In this document: piece by piece, positions 10,091 to 19,839 of the stretch
How the letters are laid out: each line of letters opens with the position of its first letter
Numbering within the stretch: position 1 is the stretch's first letter
Assembly (NCBI GenBank): GCA_022393335.1
Contig: JAJEKB010021331.1
Coordinates: forward strand, 1,573,258 to 1,637,257
Origin: Macrotrachela quadricornifera
Lineage: Eukaryota; Rotifera; Eurotatoria; Philodinida; Philodinidae
Direction of reading: 5' to 3'
Length of the DNA stretch: 64,000 nucleotides
Program-made: the position numbers and the translations under genes
Notes under the pieces: generated by a model
What the model was told of the DNA's origin: nothing
Seen by the model: the letters and a program-made list of their open reading frames with translations, nothing else
Databases searched by the model: none

Positions 10091-13000
10091 TCAAGCCTGA
10101 GGACGTGGACGTACTAATTCTTGAGTCAAATTTTCACTGTTTCGATTTCCAACAATAAGTCTTGTATGGATAACTGGTGTATGTTGAAATATTTTATTCC
10201 ATAATTGATGAATATCTTTTTTATATGTTGAAAGCCGTTCTTCGTGTGTGTAATGAATAATGAGATTGTTAATCGATTTCGATTCTTTTTCAAGGTGTCC
10301 TTTAATTAATAAATCATTCATTTCCACTTTGGAATTAGGATCAATTGTTTTTGCTAATCGTGAAGCTATTTGATATTCAGAAATAGTTGGTTTGTATAAT
10401 AATTGGCGACGTATGGCAGTGTAATCATTTTCATTTTGAATCATTGGTAGAATCGATGATGTGACCATATAATTACAGAAAAGATTTTTCAATCGACTAT
10501 AAATGAATCTTGATGGATAGCTATAATTAAAAATGAAGTAGTGTAAGAATTGAAATGAAAACTGAATAATTACCTATTATAGAGTAACATTAAATTGATT
10601 GAACGTCGTTCTTTATTAAATGTTGATAATTTAGATGAATAACGAACTGCTCGTAGAAGTGCAGTATCGATAATATTTCGGAAAATATGTCGAGTATGAT
10701 CAGACTGAAATGGTACAACATATGGTTCAGCTGCTTCTTTATGGTAAACTGATGTTATCAATTCACTATTATTGTTTTCAATAAACACATCCAGAAATGA
10801 TACACTTCTGCCAATTTGACGAACTAATTTAATATTTGGATGATACTTATTCGCTTCATCTAATATCTAATTAATTTTATCTAATGTTTCATTTGAAGTA
10901 AAAAAAATATCATCAATATATTTAAGAATAATATGAGATAAAATCAATATTACTTAACTAGTGGAAATCCGTGCATACTGCACGGCCACTTTCACTATGT
11001 GAAGAATCGTTTTTTTCTCTTTTCTTTCTTTCTTTCTTTTTTCCTATTCTCTCAGTTTTATATTTCATTTTTACATATTCATGTTCACTTAATCTATTTT
11101 CCTATTACTCTTAAAAGTGTGTAGTGACAAATGAATACCGTATCCGTGCTTGTTTCTCTAAGAAATACCACGCATCAATGATTTACTTATTGATTAAATG
11201 TTATTCTTTTCTCTTTCTAATATGTAAGCACTTCCGAATGTCACATAATGGGAAAATGATGTTTCGTACCACCTCGTCATTCTAAACTCCAGTAGCAGAT
11301 ACCTGTTACGAACTTCAGACAAAAAAATGATTCAAAAATTTCGTCACGGATGTCGGAATGACAAAATTGAATCAAATAAGCTGGATGTTCGTAATGGAAT
11401 ATGTTCGGAAGATCGTAAATAGCATTTACCATCATTCCTAAAGGACCAAATAGAAACTTTGATTAGAGATCGGAATGAGCAAGTGTAGGAGTCCGTACCA
11501 ACCAACACAGGAAGGTTGTAACGAAATTACAAGGTGATCGGATTGAAAACGACAGGATGTTCGTGAATAAGTTGAAGTGTACGCATTGTCAAGGAAATTT
11601 TAAGTAATATGCTGATCTTCAGATTATTATAGTCGAAAAGAAAAATCAAAAGAACAGTCATTATGCTCGTAACAATCGCCTGGTATATTCATTTACGAAT
11701 TTCCAGTTATTCTTAATTCATACCTGCAAGCGACATTCAATGTTGGTTGTTACGATCTTCATGACTACATCAGACACAGCAAAAAACATTCTAAACTGAA
11801 CTTTGAATCGATTCTCCAGACTTACGTATCTTACTTTTTCTGTTACGACCTTCGGTACAGCAGTAATTCCGAAGATCCTCAATAATTTTCAAAAATAAAA
11901 TTCATTTTCGAACTCCCCGTTTTAAACCGCTAAAAAAAGTATTTTTTACGAACTCATAAGAAAACTCATCAAATAAAATTTGCATTCCGAATATCCGGCC
12001 GTGCTGTCTGATGTTCGTAAAGGGTGGTACGAAACATCATTCAGCCCACATAATCAGACAAAATAAAAAAAACTATGTCAAGAATACCTTTTCTGATGGT
12101 GAGAGAATTCTTAGAGACACTTTTAGAATTCTATCTCCGTTCTCAAAACAAAGGTTATTGCATGATATTCAATTTCTTTGACGCTAACGAATATAAAAAA
12201 TTTCTTTGAAAACAATCGTATGCTCCTATGCTCCTATCTCTACCATCCCTCCTGCTACTTTAACCTGGTAACACACACAGAGACACTTCACATTATTATA
12301 TAGAAGAAGATAGCCAAGCCTATTTTTATCTCTGGAGCTCGAGCTGTAATCATGTTTTTTTGACCCCTCTGACCTATCTGAAAACATGTTTTTTTGACCC
12401 GGTAGCAGACAGACACACACTGAGCATTATAACGTAGAAACTAATATAGATAATTTTCTGGAAGATTTTGACGCTAACGGTTTTTCGTCTAGACAAATTC
12501 AAATTTCAGATTCTAACGGTTTTCCTCTAGACGAATTCAAATTCTAATGGTTTTTTGTCTAGATATAGATGTTTTTTAATATAAATGTTTTTTAGAGCCA
12601 GTAACAGACAGACACTCAACATTATAATATAGATTAATGAATGATATCTACCGACCATAAATTTCATTAGATGCTTGTTGTCGTCGAACAGATTTTTGTT
12701 CCCATTTCCACATGAAAATATTTGCTGATGTTAAAGTATATGCTGAGCCCATTGCACCACCAAGAATTGTCGATAGAATTTCTTTTCATAAATAAAAACA
12801 TTTTCTGTAAGAACAATACGAGCTAATTTTCGAATGGCATCACTTGGAATGCGTTTCACTTTATGATAGCCATGTTCGAGAAGAAATTCTGTAAGAATAT
12901 TCAAAGATTCTTCGTATGGTAACATTGTATATAAATCAGTGATATCAAATGTACATATATAAGTAGATGATTGAAGATAACCGTTTGCAACATATGTTTG

Positions 13001-13943
13001 AATACGATGAATCAAATCAACACCATCAATGATAGTTGTTGAGCGAACATGTTTATCAAATAATGGACGAAGTAGTTCATCTAATATTTTTGAAATATTA
13101 GTTGTTGGTGTATTCATTGATGAAACCATTGGTCTTAATGATGTTCCTTCCTATTTCAGAAGAAAAGAAAATGTGAAAAGAGAGAAGTAGAATAGATAAT
13201 ATTCAAAAATTACCTTATGTGGTTTTGGAAGAAAATATAAATAAGCTAATGCAGCTTTGTCTCGTTTTGGCATCATTTTATTAAGTTGCCGTGCTAGAAT
13301 TTGTTTCTTTGACCGAAGAGTATTAAGTAAGTGAACAACTTTATCAAAAACTGTCCATAGTGGATCATTTTCTAATTCAATATAAGCTTGTGTTTTTTGT
13401 CGATAAGCTTCAGCTTTTTTTCCATAATCTGTGATATGACCAATATGAAAAATAACACTTTTATCTGTAACACAAAGAATATAGTTTTCCTTTTTTAAAC
13501 GATGTTGAATTGATTTCAATTCTTTTCGAGCACGACATATATGAAGATAAGATAATGGAGCCATATATTTTTCATATAAATATGTTGCAAATTGTTCAGA
13601 AAATTGTTTGATAATTGTTGATGTATTTGACATATAATGAACACGTACAAGATAAGGTATAATAACATCTAAAACGCTATTATATTCTTTTTCTATTTGT
13701 TTTTCTGTATATTTATTAGACTTCACATAGGTTTGATATAATTTGGACCTTAATGTAAAAAAATATTAAAGAAGTTTCTTTTTTTTTCCTTCTGACTTAC
13801 CATTATAAGAAAGAAAATCTGATTGAACACGATTTAACGAAACTTTTGATAGATCAACAATAATTTGTGGATAAACAATGATTATTTTCTTTTTTGATAA
13901 TGAATCATGACGATTCTGACGCATTAATTTGACATGAAGACAA
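10091..13943 (-). pseudogene. Reverse transcriptase of the Penelope-like element, inactivated
   Basis: The catalytic motifs are still readable: motif A FDITDLYTMLP, motif B around GGAMGS and motif C YIDD, where the aspartates coordinate the metals. Inactivating changes are visible. An apparent one-base loss near 13729 puts PNYIKP out of frame with KSNKYTEKQ. A one-base loss at about 12764-12769 lies just before LGGAMGS. An in-frame TAG at 10869-10867 follows TLDKIN. The acceptor before the YIDD exon reads AA where AG is expected. A Helitron sits in the same intron. Downstream, SYPSRFIYSRLKNLF joins the thumb exon across 10521-10573. The product would have copied the element's RNA at chromosome sites or ends. 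Confidence 0.8.
10958..12633 (-). mobile_element. Non-autonomous Helitron inserted in a PLE intron
   Basis: Read on the minus strand the element starts TCTATATTATAATG (12633) and ends with CTAG (10961-10958). It is flanked by A on the 5' side and T on the 3' side, the A|T target of Helitrons, with no target duplication. Twelve bases before the end is a perfect hairpin CCGTGCA-GTA-TGCACGG, the diagnostic Helitron 3' hairpin. It is 1676 bp long. No Rep or helicase reading frame is present, so it is non-autonomous. Two further 5'-terminus-like motifs occur inside (about 12268-12305 and 12399-12440). Lying at the retroelement's intron, it may once have been tolerated by splicing. Confidence 0.8.
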
Positions 13944-15429
13944 CTCAAGGCAAACACAGGGGATCGGATCTTGTCAGGCGGGTACGAAATCCGACGAAAT
14001 CTAGGCGATCGGATTCCACCATATTTTTCCGACGAAATCCGATCATTTTCTGCAGTTCACATTAATATCCTCACTTCGGATTCGTCAAAAACCGACTAAA
14101 AGTCCAAATTTCCAAAACGCCAGGATCCGATCATTGAAACCCGTCGTGTCCGACGCCAAACACTACTATCCGATAACATGAAATTCTCGGAAATCAAAAA
14201 AAAACAGTCGCGCCTCAACTCTACGATCAGAAAAAAAACCTTCCTATCATCAGGATCTCTCAAATCATTTTCTGCTATCTTTTCCGCAACTGAATTTCCT
14301 CAATCAAAGAGGCCCAAAAAATATTCCAACAACCACACACATAGCGTAGGAAAAAATCACCTCAAAACTCTTTCCACTCTCGTAACTTTCTAGGAGCCGT
14401 GTACCATAAAAGCAAGCTTCAGTGCGCATCTCATGCTTACTTTAACAATCATTACTATTTACTAACATCCCGCTCAAAAACACTCTCCGCGAAATATTTA
14501 GATGCGATCTCAAAGATTATTCTAACTTATCCAATGTCAAAGAAGAAATGAAAAGTACAATTAAGCTAAAATGAGGATATCATGGTCTTTTTCGTAATAC
14601 TGGAGGATCCGATTGAGATAGGGCAAAAATATGTGGAGAAGATTTGTGAATTTGTCATTGGTATGGGGTAGATTTTCAACAGAGCCATGAAGTGATGTAT
14701 GAATTGCGATGTTAAACGAGCTGGTTGATGTGTAGTTGTGAATGTAAATACTAATCTCGCTTCTTGAAGAGGATCTCACGAGTCTGATGGAATGCTATTC
14801 AGTCATATGTAAACTGAAATGAATGCTCGTTTTCGAACTCTAGTTACAGAGATGCTATTATGGACACTGAATTTATGATATTTGGATTGAGATAAAGGTA
14901 TTATCACCCTATCGAATATCTTATTGTAACACTATTCGGTGCTCATGAGGCTGTATTTTGTTTATGTGATGGATCAAGTTTATCATGTTACGATACGAAT
15001 CGCTGCTAGAATAATTTTTGCTCGTCTGAATACTGTTTGTGAGAAAAACCATTATATTGACCATTTTTCTAATACCTTGATCTATAGGAAATCTTATTGT
15101 ACCACTTGATACAGCTGATCCAGTTGTACTTGGAACATCACTACCGCAATTCGAACATAATCCCATGTGAATCTCTACAAAATATACTCTAATTAGTTAC
15201 CAGCTTAAAGCACGTGTCTTTTTAAATTAGGCATATTCACAATAGAGGAGCTGAGAAGTGTCTTGACGAAACGTATTGCGATCTAATTACAATATGATCT
15301 CCAATATTCTCTTTGGCTCCTTAATCTCTTAAAAAATGCAAAACACAACGGGTTATAGTAATGACCAGAAGCTTTCATTTCCACCCATCTACATTCACAA
15401 CGAAGGGTACGAAAACTACCTTCAGAAAA

Positions 15430-16900
15430 GATAATCACCTGTATTTCATATGTGACTTAAAATCTGATTTTTACTTGAAAAACTTTCACTAAGAACGAAA
15501 AAGCAATATTGAGCCGAACTAAGCATTATCTGCTTACTTGCCGAAAAATCGCTATAGAGACCGCTTTTTTCAATTTTATCTATGAAAACGATAATAAAAA
15601 AATACGACTTTGATGCAATCTAAATGATTGTTTGGACTTGGAAAATTTTCGTTGAAAACGTAACAGAAAAGCGATCACAAGTGAGCATTATGTGCTCACT
15701 TTCAGAATAATCTTTTTTCCTAATACTTTTTACCGATATTTTCTTTGCAAAAGGTGCATAGATATCATTTGGATAGCATGCGAATGATTATTTGAACTTC
15801 GGAAACTTTCATTGAAAACATTAAAGAAAAGTGAGCAAAGCTGAGCATTAGGTGCTCACTTTCAAAGTAATCTCTTTTCAGACTAGTTTTCATCAATACT
15901 ATTTTCGAAACTGACGTTTATACATGATCCAGATGTGATCTTAATGATTACTGGGACTTGGAAAACTTTTATTTATAAAGTTCAAGGAAAGTGAGCAAAA
16001 GTGACCATTACGGGATCCCTCTCGGAATAATCTCAATGCAGAATACTTTTTATCAGTACTATTTTTGAAAGTGGTGCTTATGTATGATTTAGATGTGACC
16101 CAAATGACTTCTGAAACCTGGAAAGCTTTTATTATAAACCTTAATATAACGTAAGCAAAAGTGAGTCTTAGGTGTTCACTTTCTGAACACACTTTTTTCA
16201 GAATACTACTTAACAATACTATCTTCGTAAAAAAAAATGCTTAGATACGATTTACATGCGATCTGAATGATTTCTGGGACTGAGGAGACTTTCATTACGA
16301 ACGTTCCAGAAAAGTCAGCAAACGTGAGCATCATATACTCACCTTCAAAGTAATCGCTTCTCACAGTACTTTTTACCAATACAACTTTCGAAAGTGACAC
16401 TTATATATGATGCAGATATGATCTCAATACATACTAGGACTTGGAAAACTTTTGTAAAAAACGTTAAGCAAAAGTGAGTATTACATGCTCATTGTAAGAC
16501 TAATTTTTTTTAGAACACCTTTTTAAAATAGCATGTTTCGAAAAGATTTCTTGATATCATTTATATGTGATCTGACTGATTATTTCAACTTTGGAAACTT
16601 TCGTTAACAGAGAAAAAGAAATGTGAGCATTAAAAGCTCACTGCAGGAATAATCTCTTTCGAGAATACTTTTTCACGATATTATCTTTCGAAACGATTTT
16701 CAAGATATGATTTATATGTGATCTGAATGATTTTTTCGACTTACGCGCTAAACGAGTAAGAACAAAATTGAGTAAAAATGAGCATTTTCTACGTATTGGG
16801 CGAATAAAGATTGTTGAGAATTGATTTTGACAATATTATCTTTGAAAAAGATTTTTAGATATTAGTTAAACTTTTTCTAAATTATTATCGCGAGTTAGGG
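15430..16900 (+). repeat. ~160-bp satellite with an internal hairpin
   Basis: About nine diverged tandem copies have landmarks near 15513, 15680, 15841, 16000, 16160, 16326, 16472, 16623 and 16778. Spacing is therefore 146-167 bp. Each copy carries a small palindrome of the form GTGAGC-ATTAGGT-GCTCAC and a TGGGACTTGGAAAACTTT-like segment. The short open frames here are repeat shadows. Confidence 0.8.
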
Positions 16901-17439
16901 TATTTTTGTTAAAAGATATACAGTAAAGTGATTGTGATATGCGTAGTGAAGCTCAGTTGGAGCTTCACGCAGGAATTAGTGGTTTGCGGGGTTTAGTCGA
17001 TGTGAAAATACTGTTATCGGGTTAATTTTCGGATGAATTTTGGCGGTGAGTTGTTTGGAACTGTTTTTGAGAGTGGTTTTTTTGGAAAGGTTAGAATTGC
17101 CTACCTCTGCGTTGAGTTTTGTGCAGACATTGTTTGTTTTTTGATGATGCTGCTGATGGACGTGAATGTGGAAAGGAGTTGGTTGGCTTATTTTCGAGAA
17201 ATATTTCGCTGCGTCTGATATGAACTAGGCTTGGCTCTGCGGATAATGAGGAAGCTTTTGATTTGGATATTTTTTTTTGTAGTGTTTGCTAAATGTTAAT
17301 GGATAAGCGTGGATGTATATTGTTTGTGGTTAGTAGATTTGCTGGTTTTAGGGTGGTGTGCGGTATATTGTGGAGTTTTGTGTATGGTAAATTGCTTATT
17401 CGCATATTTTGTTTCAGCTTGAATGTGTGAAGTTGGCAA

Positions 17440-18616
17440 TTACCCGTCGGTATTGGTAGGATTATGTCGAAAGTGATGGTGATTTTAACGAATGCCGTCG
17501 GAAAGTTGAGGATTACGGTCGGATTTGACTGTCGGAATTCTTAGGGCACTTTCCGTTAGTTTTTAAAAAAGGATTGCATCGGAATACAACTCGTCCGATG
17601 TGATTCTGTTAGTGGTGGTGCGTTCTGGTTTTAGTCGGTTGCTTTCCGATTGCTGGATTTTATCGCATTTTGATAGAATTTCTTCCGACATTATTCGATA
17701 ATTTATGGTTTGGCATATGTCCATGGGAACCAACTCTATCCGATTTTTGGTTGGAAAGCCTTGGGATTTTTTGATATCTCATTTTTAGCTGATGTGGTAT
17801 CTTCCGATTTGAAAGCGGCAGGATGCAAGCGTATCCTTTCCCGCAGAAGATTTAATCCAACTTGTAGATCTGGTCGTTTTCGATCGAATCCGCGCTGAAT
17901 TTCATCAGAATCCGTAATCTTTCGTCAAAAATCAGCCGGATCCGATAGGATTTTTGTCGGAATTGGTTGGAACACAGCGAAATTCGTGTCAGATATGATC
18001 GGATTTCAATCGTGCTCCGTCGAATTTTGACAAAATCAGTGTCGGAATCTGGGCGATGGGAATACGACGAACATGCGGCAGGATGTGATAGACATTATTC
18101 AGATCCGACGGCATCAGATTATCCATTAATCACATGAGATGGGCAGGCGTATCGTTTTCGACGTCATCTATGTTGATTCAGACTGATGGGAATCTGACAT
18201 AAGTCAAGTCGGATCCGATTGGCTTTTAACGGATAGAGTCGGCTTTCTGAAAAGTCCGGTAGTATTTCCGACGGTTTCTGGTAAGAATCTCAGGTCTGAT
18301 TGAATCACCCGGGATCAGGTATCGGATCCGATGTTTCCCGGTCGGATCCACCAATCGACTCCGAATCGCTTGTGCAATCTGCTATTTTCCAAAAGTCAAG
18401 TCTGGTAGAATACGATGTGTTCCGATGGTTAGTTCCGACATGATTCGAGCATATCTTTTCCGATGTAATCTGATCCGGAATCTGGCTGATAGGATTCCGA
18501 CAAAAACCAGATCGGATCCAATCGGTTTTTCATAGAAGATGTCGGATTCCGTTGAAATCCGACGCGGGATCCGACCGAAAACGATCGAATGTACAGGTCG
18601 GATTGAATCTTCTGGG
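17440..18616. repeat. GC-rich degenerate CGGATCCGA repeat tract
   Basis: About 1.17 kb is filled with variants of TCGGATCCGAT, GTCGGAT and TTCCGAC in both orientations, with no fixed period. The same motif occurs at 13960-14165, the other end of the insertion. It could be the subterminal repeat field of a DNA transposon. No coding frame is supported. Confidence 0.6.
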
Positions 18617-18810
18617 AAGATTGTTTATAACGAATTTTACGTGTAAATATATTTGTATAATTATTTAAATATAATGCTAGACAATACGTTAATATATTAG
18701 TTTGTTTCTTTTGAGAAGAAGAAGTTGGATGTAAAATTTGTGATTGTAATGAAGTTAAATCTTGTTGATATAAATGTTCATAATATTGAATTTTTGTTTC
18801 ATATAAATTT

Positions 18811-19467
18811 AAGTTAATGAAATAACTTATTCATTAAACTCTATTAAGGAAAAAATTGTTCCTATGAAAATTTTCAAAATAAAGTACAAATGTAAATCAG
18901 TTTAATATTTTATTTATTGAACTGTATTAAGGAAAAATTATTTTGTATGAAAATTTCTATATTTAATATAAACCTAAGTCAATTTATAAGCTTATTGAGT
19001 GAAATTGATTATAGAAATAAATTTTTCCTATGTGATTTTTATAGTAAATAGAAGTCTAAGCGAGTTTATTAGCTTATTCATAGAATTTGATGAAGCAAAA
19101 CATATTTTCTATGAAAATTTCAATGTTTGATGTGAATCTAATTGAATTTATTAGCTTATTTTTTAAAATGTATTAAAGAAAAATTTTTTCTTTGGGAAAT
19201 TTCAATATAAAATATAAATCTAAGTCAATTTATTGTCTTATTCACCGAATTTTGTTAATAAAAAATATGATCCTATTAAAATATTTCCATTTAATATAAA
19301 TTTAAGGCAGTTCATTAGCTTATTCATTGAAATTTATTATAGAAATATTTGTTTGTATAAAAATTTTTACATTTAATATAAATCTTATTCAATTTCTAAC
19401 CTTATTGATTGAAATGCATCATAGAAATATATTTTCCTACGGATATCTTAATATTTTATATAAATGT
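18811..19467 (+). repeat. 82-bp tandem repeat, eight copies
   Basis: Units begin at 18811, 18894, 18976, 19058, 19140, 19222, 19304 and 19386, an essentially constant 82-bp period. Copies are diverged around AAGTCAATTTATTAGCTTAT and AATATAAATCT. The array starts where the PLE coding sequence ends and may lie in a PLE intron or 5' region. Confidence 0.85.
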
Positions 19468-19599
19468 AATTCTTATTTTAGGAGTTTCACGCGAGAATTT
19501 TCACTTTTTCGGTTTTTGGAAAGATGAAAATATTGTTGGAAAAGTTTAGTATCAAAAGTCGATTAAATTGTGAATTTAATAATATTTGTTATCGAAAAA

Positions 19600-19835
19600 G
19601 AATCTGTGTACCACTTTCCCTCATCAATGTTCTGGTCAATAATGATAATTTTTGGGTAACTCAAGCATTTGTTGACATATCCTTCTCATCTCTTTCTCTC
19701 GATGATGATATTTATGAGAGAATTCTCTGCTCTAAATTTCGTCTAAGTTGAACATATTTGTGAAGAGGTACTGTGCAAAACGGAGGGACGAACACAATTA
19801 CTGATTCTAGAGTGTATTCACTTTTAGAATATATA
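19600..19835 (+). repeat. Diverged copy of a TGTACTC-ended interspersed repeat
   Basis: This matches the terminal ~300 bp of the copies at 22445-22810 (inverted) and 50957-51307. Shared landmarks are GGTCAATAATGA, a GGACGGAC-like tract and GATTCTAGAGTGTA(C/T)TCACTTTT. It probably represents one end of a mariner-like or related DNA transposon. Confidence 0.55.
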
Positions 19836-19839
19836 AAAA

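Larger units (their letters stand above)
13944..18616. mobile_element. 4.67 kb composite insertion splitting the PLE N-terminal exon
   Basis: PLE coding sequence stops at about 18617 (after TRKIRYKQS) and resumes at 13943 (CLHVKLMRQ), so everything between is inserted. Both ends are rich in a degenerate CGGATCCGA-type motif and clearly more GC-rich than the surroundings (13960-14165 and 17440-18610). The middle carries a ~160 bp satellite (15430-16900). A convincing terminal inverted repeat or target duplication is not visible, so the boundary could be off by a few bases. A small minus-strand frame at 15166-14921 starts MGLCSNCGSDV (a zinc-ribbon-like CxxC) and has possible introns, but I cannot confirm a gene. 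The class of element is unknown. Confidence 0.6.
10091..18840 (-). mobile_element. Penelope-like retroelement (Athena/PLE type), intron-containing, twice interrupted
   Basis: This is a minus-strand PLE. Pieces in order: N-terminal coiled-coil segment 18617-18840 (YETKIQYYEHLYQQDLTSLQ, LTYCLALYL); 13801-13943 (CLHVKLMRQNRHDSLSKKK, VYPQIIVDLSKVSLNR); 13214-13748 (to YLYFLPKPHK); 12652-13150 (fingers/palm, FDITDLYTMLPYEESLNI, GGAMGSAYTL); 10574-10921 (YIDDIFFTSNE, ADHTRHIFRNII-like thumb); 10091-10520 (C-terminus, HYTHEERLSTYKKDIHQLW, LIVGNRN, stop 10091). Introns of 52, 63 and 53 bp with GT-AG ends separate them. PLEs retaining introns are documented for Athena and Penelope. Two insertions, 10958-12633 and 13944-18616, split the copy. 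No endonuclease domain is visible after the thumb, as in endonuclease-deficient Athena-type PLEs. Confidence 0.85.

Noticed and set aside
14921..15166. Zinc-ribbon-like gene (MGLCSNCGSDV)
   Set aside because: Only one CxxC pair is present, alternative introns give no convincing continuation, and it lies inside the repeat-rich insertion.
17033..17898. Protein-coding potential of the GC-rich tract
   Set aside because: Open frames are short and composed of the degenerate CGGATCCGA repeat; no domain is seen.
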